This document shows positions 35,519 to 45,720 of a DNA stretch of 64,000 nt, in pieces; positions within the stretch are counted from its first letter, which is position 1; every line of letters starts with the position of its first letter. A model generated the notes under the pieces. That model saw nothing but the letters and a program-made list of their open reading frames with translations. It had not been told where the DNA came from and searched no databases. Position numbers and translations under genes: made by a program. Source of the DNA: Prunella strophiata (Eukaryota > Chordata > Aves > Passeriformes > Prunellidae); contig JAZBQD010000015.1 of NCBI GenBank assembly GCA_036583965.1, forward strand, positions 28,308,310-28,372,309, given 5' to 3'.

Positions 35519-36539
35519 TATTTTTTAAGCTATATCCTTACAAAAGAACATTCTGGTAGGTGCAGAGCTTGGCACTATGTGTTTCTTTTTTGTGCCACTA
35601 AGATTTCTTAAAATCTAGGTGGAAAATCAGCCTGGTGATGGTTATGCTAACAGGCCAGTTGGATTCAGGCAGTGGGGCTGTTACCTAAATGAACTCTGAA
35701 AATGAATCATTTTTGAAAGGCAACTGAAAGAAACAATAAAATGAAATGCAAAGTCCCATTTTAGGAGGCTACAAGTATGTAGCCCCTACTAATAGCAGGA
35801 AAATGTTGTTTTATACAGAAAATATATTCAGTATCTATTGCATTTTGTTATTAATACATATTGCAGTTTGATAGCTTTTTAATGAGGATGTATTTGATGG
35901 AAATTCAACACTGACCTTTCTTGAAAAAAGCTGGCGTACAAGGCCTAATTCTATCCATAGTGATGCTAAAATCCTAAGGCATCAACAGGACTGCAGAAAT
36001 GTGATATTTACTTAAACATAGAATTGCAATGATTCTAAACATGTAGTGCACCATAGTGTAGGTGTGGTACTGTGGGGAGAGTGAAAAACCTTCATGAAGA
36101 GTTGCAAGGGATTTGGCTTGTAGTGTCTGGTGTGCAGACTGCTGAAAGTAAGTGCAAATCACTGTTTATGAGTAATGGGAAATCTTCTTTATGATGAATA
36201 TAAATATTAATGTAAATATAATATGAAAATTAATATAAGTAAATATTAATGTAAAGTATCCTCATTTTATTGGAAAGCACTGTTTTCATGATAAACTGAT
36301 ATTCTCTAATCATAAACCTTTTTGATATCATAACATCTCATTTAATATTACACTTTATGAATTTTTAAAGGGTGTTATATAAGGCACATTGCTCATCCAA
36401 AGAACCATATAGCTTTTTTTCTCCTGACAGTGAATATTAGACAAGGTGATAAGAGATACTATTTCCCTCCCTTCTCTTCACCAAGTGAATCTCCAAAGCT
36501 TCTTACTGTCAACCTTTGGCAAATCTTGGAGATTTTCTG

Positions 36540-37290
36540 CAGAGGCTGTGGCATCCAGCAGAGCTGATAAAAATGAAAGTGACTGAATCAATTACACTGC
36601 ACTCTGCCAATGAATATTTATTAAATTCCATCAAGGAACAACTAACAGTGAAAGACATCATGCTGGCAGCAATTTCAACAAGAGTGCCTTGACAGAGTGT
36701 GCTATCCGCAGAGTTCCCTGAGAATTTGATTTCCCAACAATGGGGTTGATACGGAGTAATTATGAAACTGGCTCCTTTTGTGAAGTAGCAGAAACTGGTG
36801 CCAGGAGTGTTGGGAATCTAAAAATGCAATTAGTCACATTGTAAATCAGACAGTTAAGAGGGCAGGATTAGACACGTATGCATCGAGTTTACTTGTTCAG
36901 GCAACAACGCTGATCTGTGGCTGTAGAGTGGAGAGTTCTCAATGGAATTTAAGAAATGCTAAATCATTTTCTGAGACTTCGATAGAGATGGCAATGATTT
37001 AAGTACAATTTGAAAGTAATCCCAATACAAAAACCTGGGGAAGCAGTGATGCAGAATTATAAACTGCTCAGGGAACAGTTTGAACTGCCATTATAGCTTT
37101 AACAGCATTTATAAGGCTGTTTAACAATGAAAAAAAAAAAAAGAAGAAAAAATCGTCCAGGTTTGCAGACATTTGACTACTTTGTCATCAGTGTGATAAT
37201 TTATGAATTACAAAGGCTTGCCTGCAGTGAAAAATTATGTGCAGTAAGTGAGGGTGCAAATGCAAATTTATGTTAAATACTTGTATATTA
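36540..37290. promoter_or_regulatory. Candidate conserved non-coding element (possible enhancer)
   Basis: This block is free of recognisable repeats, AT-rich, but keeps several isolated CpGs (for example at TATCCGCAG, GATACGGAG, ACACGTATG, CATCGAGTT, CAACGCTGA, CTTCGATAG). Neutral AT-rich intron DNA usually loses these. It contains motif-like strings such as TGCAATTAGTCACATTGT and GGCTGTTTAACAATG. No open frame or splice structure explains it. The regulatory call is inference from texture only. Confidence 0.35.
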
Positions 37291-38032
37291 AATCAAAATT
37301 TTATTTCTGTTTCAAAGTAAATTAGACATTGCTTTACGAAATCAGGGGTCTGGCAATTCCCACCCTTACACTGAGTGTAGGTACTTCACCTACATTCAGA
37401 CCTTCTCCTTTTCTGATGGGGTTTATTTAAGGCCAGACTATGTGAAAGAGCCAGCATAACAAACTCACACAATTGTGACATACATGGTCCCTTAGATGAG
37501 ACACAAATCTGTAGCACCCAGGGGAACCTCAGGAGTAAGTCCAAACCATTACTTTTTGCCTGACCCTTAATTTTTAAGCAAGCAGTTTTCTAAAATGGCT
37601 TTGGAATACTTTTCTGGCCTGGACAAACCACTGAACAGGAAAAGATTAGGTACAGATTTGAAAAAGTGCATAGGTCTACATATTTTCCGTACAGTCTCCT
37701 TCCACGTTTATTTTTTGACACATACTGTTTCCCCCTTTCATTCCTGTGGACATTGAATTTCAATGACATTGAGCACTTCCTGCTTTCTGTCCTGGGAACT
37801 GGGGTGTTCAAACACCATGAGTTGCATTAAGTCTTATTTTCAGAAATAGCAGAGCAGCACTGAAAGGCCTTTGTGAATATGGGTGTACTTACCAGCAAGT
37901 AACTGAGCACTTCAGAACAACCCATACATGCTGCTGGGTCAGCTGGGCTCAGTATGTGGCTGCCCTGGGCTCAGGAGTGTTCACAACATCTGAACACAGG
38001 CATTTATTTAGATGTCTTATAAGGGAGGAGAA

Positions 38033-38433
38033 GTGGCCAAGGTCACTTGGTCTGTTCATCCTGGAGAAGAGGAGACTGAGGGGAGACCTCATTGCAATCT
38101 ACAACTTCCTTGTGAGGGGAAGAGGAGGGACAGGTACTGATCTCTGCTCTGTGGTGACCAGGGACAGGACCTGAGGGAATGGCCTGAAGTTGTGTCAGAG
38201 GAGGTTTAGGTTGGGTATTAGAAAAAGATTCTTCCCCCAGAGGGTGGTTGGGCACTGAACAGGCTTCCCAGGGAAGTGGTTACAGCACCAACCTGGCAGA
38301 GTTCAGGAAGTGTTTGGACAGTGCTGTCAGGTACATGGTGTGACTCTTGGGGATGTTCTGTGCAGGGCCAGGAACTGGACTTGATGATCCTTGTGGGTCC
38401 CTTCCAACTCAGGTTATTCTGTGGTTCTGTAAG
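38033..38433 (+). mobile_element. CR1 LINE 3' fragment (about 400 bp), sense
   Basis: A recognisable CR1 3' portion. It reads CCTGGAGAAGAGGAGACTGA then GGGGAGACCTCATTGCAATC TACAACTTCC, later GGAGGTTTAGGTTGGGTATTAG, GATTCTTCCCCCAGAGGGTG, CAGGCTTCCCAGGGAAGTGG and the terminal CTTGATGATCCTTGTGGGTCC CTTCCAACTC with a degenerate TTATTCTGTGGTTCTGT end. It is 5'-truncated with no intact reverse transcriptase frame. It is in the same orientation as the host gene. Confidence 0.95.
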
Positions 38434-40042
38434 TAGGGGAACCTCCAAAGCCCTTTGTGCTCTGAATCATCATGCATAGGTTGGATTCCAAGGCAGATGG
38501 GAAATACACTTTTTCATACCATTTTTCTAAGATAACTTTGCAGGTGAAAGGTTGAATGTTGGAACAGTTATGAGCCATTGTGAGGTGTTCTTTGCATGAA
38601 GCAGAAAGGATAGACTGATTGTTCTACCAGTTGAGGCTGAATTAGGAGAATAAATCAGCCACACCCTAGGGATGCATGAGGAGAGTGAATTAAATTATGC
38701 AAATGGGATGAGCCATGGTGAAGTCCATATGTCTTGGTACTGGAGGACTTAACATAATGACCATGTACTTCCACTTCTATGCAGGGTGTGGTAAGTCTTC
38801 CTGAATGTCAGTATGATCTCCTCCTTCTGATACTTATTAGTATCTGCCTGCTGTAAGACACAAAAAGATTGAACAGGCAAGATCTTTGATAATCTGATGT
38901 TTACAGATCACAAATCTTCTCTGTAATGATAGTTTCCCCCCCCAGGAGTTGTAACTGGAAACTCCAGGTCCTTGCTTCAAACCAACAGCATTATTTTACT
39001 CTTCATTAGACAGCACTTCAGACATGAAAAGCCTCCAAGGGCAAGGGATTGCCTTCTCAGGGCTTGCTCTTAATCTGCTCTCAATGTTCCCTATAGAGAG
39101 CAGCTGAGTGGTATTGTTTAGACCTGCTGCAAAGCCTATCCAAATACACCAAAGCTCAGCTTCAGTGCTGTGTAGCTGCCTTGGTGTGCCAGTCTGTGGA
39201 ACCATCGTGCTGAGACCCTCTCAAGAGAATGCAAGGGAGGAGTCTGCATGCTGCAGTTACTGCTCCAGCCTGATCTCTGTTTGGAACTAAGCAAGATAAT
39301 TGCTTATAACATAGGAGGCCATCCAAGTACTCTTCTGCTCAATGACAAGCAGATAATGTATTGAGTGTCAGTTACTAGTGGTAGACATGGAATAATTTCT
39401 GGTTTTTAAAATGTTTCTGAACCCTAGCACAATGACTGGAGATCTCTGGTTACTGGTAATGACTGGAAGGCTGTACAATGTGTGGTGAATGCCAAATACT
39501 ACAAAAGTGCTATTGCTTTGCATTTTATCTTCAGTGTTTCAATCATTCTTAGGTAAAACAAGGAAAGTGGTTGATAAAAATTTGGAAAAAAATAGCAGAG
39601 AACAAGCTGCCCTTAGTATTCTGGAGGGATAGAACAAAAGGAGCTAGTGTGGTCTTTGGATGTACAAAACATGGTAAGCTGGCAGAGAGAGAAGAAATTT
39701 CTTCCAAGTTTTGCAGGTATATTTTGTATATCAGTAATGGTCTAAGTTTGTTCAGAGTTTGAGCCACATATGTAGTTAAATCAAAAATTTATCTTGCTGG
39801 TAGCCAAGAGTAAAAGTTGAAAGAGTGTCTGCACTCAATTACAGGCATTAGTTTTTTGCTACTATGGAGTAGCTTTAAAATAGACTTTGTATCAAAAATC
39901 AAAGCACATGCAGTAATTCTCTTCAAGTGAGGTCAGTCAGTTCCCTCTCTTCCAGATATTGTAAAACTTGAAAAGGGCAGGAGGGAAAAGTCATAGCAGT
40001 GCAGAAAGCTATGACTGTGCACTAGATGCTACATCCAACATA

Positions 40043-40065
40043 CAACAACAACAACAAAAAAAAAA
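40043..40065. repeat. (ACA)n and poly-A tract
   Basis: Four ACA units run into an A-run of about 11. Simple sequence in an intron. Confidence 0.8.
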
Positions 40066-40902
40066 GAGTGTTGAGAATTTTTTTCTGGTATTTTAGATGT
40101 AAAGTGGTTGTGGCCTTCACACAGGAGCAAAATAAGACCATAGTAAAATAATTTTGGTATTATTTAAGGCCAAGCTTTATGCCATGGGATCACTTGAATG
40201 ATGTTGCCAGCATGCTCATGTAGGAGACTTCTTGGGGAAGTCTCAGAAGACCAAACTACACCCTTCCCTTGGAAACATTCACAGGGAGGATACCTGCTGA
40301 GAAGGTTTACTGTGTGGAGTAAGGAGATACATCTTGTTAGCAACTTTGATCAGCAGGGCTGCATTGTGCTCCCTGCCTGTTAAACCTCGAGGGTCACCAC
40401 TGTAAGTGCTCTTCAACAAACCCTCTTCTCCAAGGGTGTCTCTCCACAAAGAGTGCCAAGTGACAGACAGGAGCAACAAATAAAATCCCTTTACTTTCCT
40501 AGGAGATTATTAGTATTGATCTCAGCACAGGACAGAGTTTATTTTTCCAGTTATTTTCTTTGCTTAAATTGGAGAAGGTTTTCATAAGAACTATTCAGAG
40601 TTTTTTAATAAGAATGAACGTGTTTCTTGTCTTTTCCAAAACCTGCAGTGATGCTGATCTGTATTTTGGATTGCTGTAGGAGGATGACTGAAAACTACAG
40701 GGAAACAAAGAGAAGCTAATGTAATGTACCTAATGCCAAATAAACTAAATAATCACTTAATTACATTTGTATGTTATATAGTCACCTTTCCTGGGTATCC
40801 TTGCCACCATGCAGCATAATTTGTGTTTTCTGGGAAAAAGTATTTATACTGCATTCATGTGTGTATGTTCTTCATAAGCAGCTTTTTTGTCTGTATTGAC
40901 AG

Positions 40903-40997
40903 GTCTCACCAACCCATAATCGTCCTGCAGGGAGTGGAGAGCAGAAACAGTCCCACACAGTTCTTTCATCACCGCCTAGAGTAGCATTTGGCTTGAG
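40903..40997 (+). CDS. ZNF704: ZNF704 coding exon before the C-clamp
   Basis: The exon is 95 bases, acceptor TGTATTGACAG, donor GTATGG. It starts on a full codon and ends with two bases of an Arg codon (phase 2). It encodes VSPTHNRPAGSGEQKQSH then TVLSSPPRVAFGLR. The Ser-Ser-Pro-Pro-Arg string just before the basic C-terminal domain is also present in ZNF395 (TSPPRAQSG). No enzymatic or structural domain is visible. Confidence 0.93.
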
Positions 40998-42556
40998 GTA
41001 TGGGACCATTAGCTCCTGCTGACACTACAGCCTCACAACCTGGAGGGTATTCAGTAAATAAGTTGTCAGTGGCCAGAGAAACAGAAAAAATCTACCCTGA
41101 TTGCACTTGTCAGGCAGGTTCTTGCTAGAGCTCTTCAAAGTAAGTGTTCAGAACCTATTTTTCTTTTCACTACCATCAAAGGTAAAGTTCAGCTGCACTG
41201 TCTGGCTTTGCACTGTTCCCTGAAAGACTGGACTGTCTTATGTGTTTATCACCATTCAGTCAGAATAGCATTTGGCTTTGATTGAACTATAAGAAACCCT
41301 GTCTTACTATAAATTAGAGTAAGGCAAAGCTTTTTATGCCTTGTCTTCCTAGACATAAGCTGCTTTCATTACCATTAAATCTAACTGATATTTGACCAGA
41401 ATCTACTTCTAAAGTGTTCAAAAAGTTAGGTTAAAAAATCAGACTATAATGCTAAATTTATTACAGAAAAGAAACGCCTTATTTTTCATAGTCCTAAAGG
41501 TGACTGTATCCTAAAATGAGGCAAAAAGGAGGTTTCATGTTTTTCATTTTCTTTCGTGACTCTCAGATCCTTGCATATGCTACAAACCAAACTTGGGATC
41601 TTCCCAATTCATTGATTGTGCCCATTGATTAATGTTCAGTAATCAGAAAATATGTGGGTATGCAAGAAAGGAAGCCCGTGTGTGCCATGCAACATGTAAA
41701 ACAGGTATTAAATAGTTCTGTTGGTACAGTTACTTTGTTTAAAGATTCTGGGACAGGTGGCATTGCAGTAGTGGATTGCTTGGTGAAGCACTGCTCCTCA
41801 GGTTTGCTGTCTTGCTGTGTGTTGAATTAAAAAATCCATTTTAACAGTTACTTGGATCATTTTCTAAACTTGTGATCTTTCAAGTGCGGTTGTAAGATGG
41901 AAAACAGGACAATTGTTACAGCTTTAAAAGCAGATGCTGCCCACCTTGCTGGCTTTGGGGACCACAGAGAAGGTGCTGTGAGTGAGAGCAAGTGTTAAAA
42001 CTTCCCACTCACTTTGTTGTTTTTTGGTCAATGAGCTCAAAGCAAACTGCAGGAAGGACCAGCAAGGTTAGGAGCTGGTAGCTTTTCTCTGCTTTGGCAT
42101 AGCTGATACCTGTTGATGGCCAAGGGCTGCTGCTTTGAGCTATTCCAAATATTTTACCACAGCTCTGCAGCTCTTCAACCTGACATGGCCTAGCCTCAGC
42201 TTGGCACTTCATGTGGCTAAAGTATGATTTACTAAGTCCAGGTTTGGTTGCTGGCTAAAGGCAGGGTGGGTGTTCCTGGGATCACCCCATGAGCAGAGGA
42301 GCAGGCTCAGCAGCTGCTGCAGAAGCTGTGGAAGCCAGGTGAGAAGAAGGCCTGGTCCCTGAGAGCAATGGAGTCATGGCCATACATGTGTCTGTGACTT
42401 CATCAGCTCCCAGCTGGAATGAAACCAGCCCAAATTCCATGAAAGGCCATGGGTTCTCTGCCTCCTGCACTCCCTTGAGTTTTTTGTCCTGGTCTTAGGG
42501 TGAAAAGCAAAACTACTAAAGCATCTTATTAATGAGCTTCCCTTTCTCTCTGACAG
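40998..42556 (+). other. ZNF704: Last ZNF704 intron
   Basis: Phase 2 intron of about 1.56 kb. The 42010-42470 part is GC-richer and unassigned; the rest is AT-rich. No repeats were recognised with confidence. Confidence 0.85.
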
Positions 42557-42668
42557 GAAGCCTAGAGGGGAGGGGAAAAAGTGTCGGAAGGTCTATGGGA
42601 TGGAGAACAGAGATATGTGGTGCACTGCCTGCCGATGGAAGAAGGCCTGCCAAAGGTTCATCGACTAA
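42557..42668 (+). CDS. ZNF704: ZNF704 terminal coding exon: C-clamp and stop
   Basis: Acceptor CTCTGACAG. The first base completes an Arg codon, then the exon encodes [18 protein letters not shown] followed by [18 protein letters not shown] and TAA at 42666-42668. Four Cys codons at 42582, 42621, 42630 and 42648 have spacing C-X12-C-X2-C-X5-C. This matches the C-clamp of TCF/LEF factors, an auxiliary zinc-dependent module that contacts GC-rich DNA. The family ends in almost the same way in ZNF395 (ACQRFLD). The module is flanked by Lys/Arg residues, consistent with DNA contact. Confidence 0.97.
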
Positions 42669-42772
42669 CCATTGAAATTATGCAGAGGATTTGGGGAGGG
42701 GGAGGACAACAGCAGAAGCAGATTGCTGCAACTGCACTGTATCACTTCCCATTTTCCCCTCCAGTGATGTGG

Positions 42773-42837
42773 TGTTGGGGGTTTTGGTTTTTTGGGGTGT
42801 TTTCTTTTTTTGTTTTTTGTTTTTTGGTTTTATTTTG
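42773..42837 (+). repeat. G/T-rich tract just after the ZNF704 stop
   Basis: About 65 bases made almost only of G and T, including GGGGG, GGGG and many T runs, begin 105 bases after the stop codon. If transcribed this would be a GU-rich stretch in the 3' UTR. Confidence 0.8.
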
Positions 42838-42913
42838 AAGAGCTTTGTATTTCAAAATGAAGCACTTGTAGCCAAGGAGAAGCACTAATTAAAACCTGTG
42901 TGGAGCAATAGAG

Positions 42914-42932
42914 AAAAAAAAAAAAAAAAAAA
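42914..42932 (+). repeat. Genomic A19 run downstream of ATTAAA
   Basis: Nineteen A residues lie about 21 bases after an ATTAAA (42888-42893). In the ZNF704 3' UTR this would be a strong internal priming site for oligo-dT. Confidence 0.85.
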
Positions 42933-44078
42933 GCAAAACCAAGACCACACAACAAAATCTGTCTCAGTAAGTGTGGAAACCAGAGCAGCTATTAGTGTTC
43001 TTCTGTAAAAGAAAGGAAAATGTTAATTATTTTGCTAACTCTGTGAGCTGCTTGCTCCCTAGGATCATTTTTAACCATTTCAGTCTTTCTGCTGTGAACA
43101 TCTGTATTTGCTAAACTGAACAATTTTTCTTTTCCTGAAATGAAGATCTCTTTTTGAAAGCTTTCTAATAAACACTTCAGAGTCATATAAGCTACAGTTT
43201 TCTCAACAAAAGCTGTACTAAGACTGGAGACTGCTAAATAATTCTCATGATACAAATGATCATGATTATATTTTTGAAAAGGGCATGTGGGGAAGAGTTG
43301 GGATTTTCATTTCATTGTTTATAGGAGAAAAGCAAAGCTGATTTTGCAAGAAGGACAAGCAGCACTCCTGGAAGTTTTTTAAAAGGGGCACAGACCAGTG
43401 GAGTGGAACAAAGTAATTTAAGTACCAAATTGGATTTTGATCCTCTAGAGGAAGAAAAGCAGCAATGGCAACTCACCAGCAGATACTGTCACAAGAAGCC
43501 TGAGAGAAGAAATATGGTGATGCCTGATTGAAACACACAAGAATATAAAGGGGTTCCAGTAGCTTTTCTTATTACTCTCCCCTTTCTGAAGGGGGATGAA
43601 CAGTTGGACCAGCACAGCTGTTGCTGCAGGAGGCCTGTGAAGAACTGGTAAATGCAGCCACTAGGATTATATGTAATACCTAATTCAGGGAAACAATCCA
43701 GCCCAGCAGTTCTGCTTTTGCTTCCTTTTCTCTTATTTCAGAGATTGTTGTTAAGATAATGGTTCATTCAGCTTTTCCTTTTAAAGTTACTAAGATTTAT
43801 TTGATGCAAAAAATTGGTAGAGAAACTACCCTCTTTCCACAACATCATCTCAGAAAAAGAAGTACAACAACAAAGGAGCAACATATTTGTGGTAAAAGAT
43901 CATTTCTTAACTCATTTTGATACATGAATTAACAAGTTTCTCTATTTGCAGTGCTTGGATTGATTTGGGTATTTCAGTTTCTCTGTCCATTAGGAAGTAT
44001 ACACTGGAATGTGGCAGCCTGGTGTTCTGTGTCCACTTGTATCAAATTACTGTTAATGAATGATTATTTCAATACAAA

Positions 44079-44084
44079 AATAAA
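44079..44084 (+). promoter_or_regulatory. Candidate poly(A) signal (proximal)
   Basis: AATAAA about 1.4 kb after the ZNF704 stop, in the context ATACAAAAATAAAGGAAGG. Whether it is used cannot be judged from sequence. Confidence 0.3.
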
Positions 44085-44782
44085 GGAAGGATTTACTAGG
44101 AAGTGAATGTATATGGCAAAATATTATTTGCCTGTTAAAGCAAACAAGACACCTTAAAAAAATCAAAGACACAGACGCGTAAAACTTTGTCTATTAATAG
44201 AAGCTGGAGGGCCACAAATGCCTGGGTTATTTTTTTTCATAACATTGAACCAATTGAAATTAGACCAAATCTTTTTCTATTTTTTTAATTGTCTAAGCTG
44301 GCTCATTCTCATAACAGGACTTTTTAAGGATCTAAACAACTTTCTAGTATCTGGTCCAAAGTTCACTTGATAGCTTTATTGAGTGTGTAGTGCTGCTTGT
44401 GTCTGTGTAAAAGCACAAAATAACAATGCAGTTGTTTGGAGTATACACTGTGGATTCCATAGGGTAGCAGTGAAAAGAAGAATCCATAATAGGAGCTACT
44501 AAAGGTTATCATCTGATTTTCTGTGAACAAGTTAATTGGGCAATCAGGTGCCTAATTTGAGCATGCTATTTCTGCAGTTATTTACAAATTGTGTAATTTA
44601 CATGCACAAGTGGCAAGATACAGCTTGCATGCATACAATTACTTGATTTTTTGCCCAATTGTGTTCTCTAAGTCACAAAAAAAAAAAGGAAAAGCGGACT
44701 CTGAAATCCAGCAAGACCCTGAGATATATACACATATGAGTGTGTATGAGTATTTTTCTATGTGTGTGTGTGTATATACATG

Positions 44783-44809
44783 TAAAACTATATATATTAT
44801 ATAGTTTTA
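44783..44809. repeat. Perfect 12-bp AT-rich inverted repeat
   Basis: TAAAACTATATA (44783-44794) is followed by a 3-base spacer and its exact reverse complement (44798-44809). It is preceded by a short TG run and sits in a longer imperfect palindrome extending to 44818. Confidence 0.85.
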
Positions 44810-45599
44810 TATGTGTATATAAAATCTGAAATTAACAGGGAAGAGAAAGATTGTTTTCTTTACAAATAGAAAAAAAAGACACTAAGGGTCAGTGGATATA
44901 CATAGATACTGTATTATCTTCTTTCCTCTTAGTAAAACATGGATTTTCTTTAAATGTTGTATTTTTTCAATTTCCACAGTTAAATACCTCATAGTAATTC
45001 ACAGACATTTCATCTTGAAACACTGGGCTTGCTGATGGTGTACTTACTTTGATAAAACCTAAAAGATTTGGGACTTTCCCAAGATACTCCTGCCAATTTG
45101 TTCCCCACCTCCCATTTTAAAAGCACTCCCAGACTATAAAGCATCCCATAATTCAGCTGTTGTTGGACTAACAGTATTTGCCTATATATTTGTTGTTCCC
45201 CTCCTTTTTGCTTTGGAGGATTTTTTTGAAAATAATGTATCAGATTGTATATTGTTTCTATAATGTCATGGCATTGTGAGCAATTTTCCCGAGGGCACTT
45301 TACAAATTATTGTAATAAGATTATTCTTTATAAATTTCTGCACAGAAGAATGGTTTTGTTGCCAGACCAGATTGCCCTCTGGTACAAATTGAATATGGAT
45401 TGCATAAAGGACTAAAGCCACAAACCATCAAAACTGGAGAGAAAGTTGGTGTTAACGAGTCAGAGAACAGAAGGTATTGATAAATCCTGCCAGCAGAAAG
45501 CTAAATTACCAGTATTTTTACTCAACCTATAAACCAGGGGTTTATATTAAATCAGTTTTGGATCTTATGGCTGTGGCATTTTGCTTGGTAAGCAGGCAC

Positions 45600-45720
45600 C
45601 TGTCGAGGTGTGGTGTCTGAACCCAGGCCGGCGATAGCGCGACAGCCCGGGCGCCTGGCCGTGCACAGAGCGTTCTGCGGTCACTGTGTGCTCTGAGCTC
45701 CAATTCACTCGTGTTGCACG
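45600..45720. other. Isolated CpG-rich patch
   Basis: Around 120 bases with more than ten CpGs (GGCCGGCGATAGCGCGAC, CCCGGGCGCC and others) stand in a long CpG-poor region. There is no open frame or TATA element to call a promoter with. It could be a small unmethylated regulatory patch or a recent insertion. Confidence 0.5.

Larger units (their letters stand above)
35257..40902 (+). other. ZNF704: ZNF704 intron with CR1 and possible conserved element
   Basis: Phase 0 intron of about 5.6 kb, the longest one bounded in the window. It holds a 9-bp tandem repeat near 35492-35518, AT-rich simple sequence at 36190-36250, a CpG-retaining block at 36540-37290 that may be conserved non-coding DNA, a sense CR1 fragment (38033-38433) and an ACA/A-run at 40043-40065. 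Confidence 0.85.
19845..42668 (+). other. ZNF704: ZNF704 gene, 3' seven coding exons (partial)
   Basis: Seven exons with consensus splice sites join into one frame of about 336 codons ending in TAA at 42666-42668. From memory, human ZNF704 is about 412 residues, so roughly 75 N-terminal residues are encoded upstream of the window. The family (ZNF704, ZNF395, SLC2A4RG) consists of nuclear DNA-binding transcription regulators with one C2H2 finger and a C-terminal C-clamp. ZNF704 rather than ZNF395 is chosen because of the strings [15 protein letters not shown] and [13 protein letters not shown], the motif [16 protein letters not shown] and the C-terminus [22 protein letters not shown]395 differs at many of these positions. 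One extra base in exon 30274-30536 breaks the frame. Confidence 0.93.

Noticed and set aside
40200..40500. Possible LTR fragment ending near AATAAAATCCC
   Set aside because: No paired TG/CA ends or target duplication could be found, and I could not match it to a known family.
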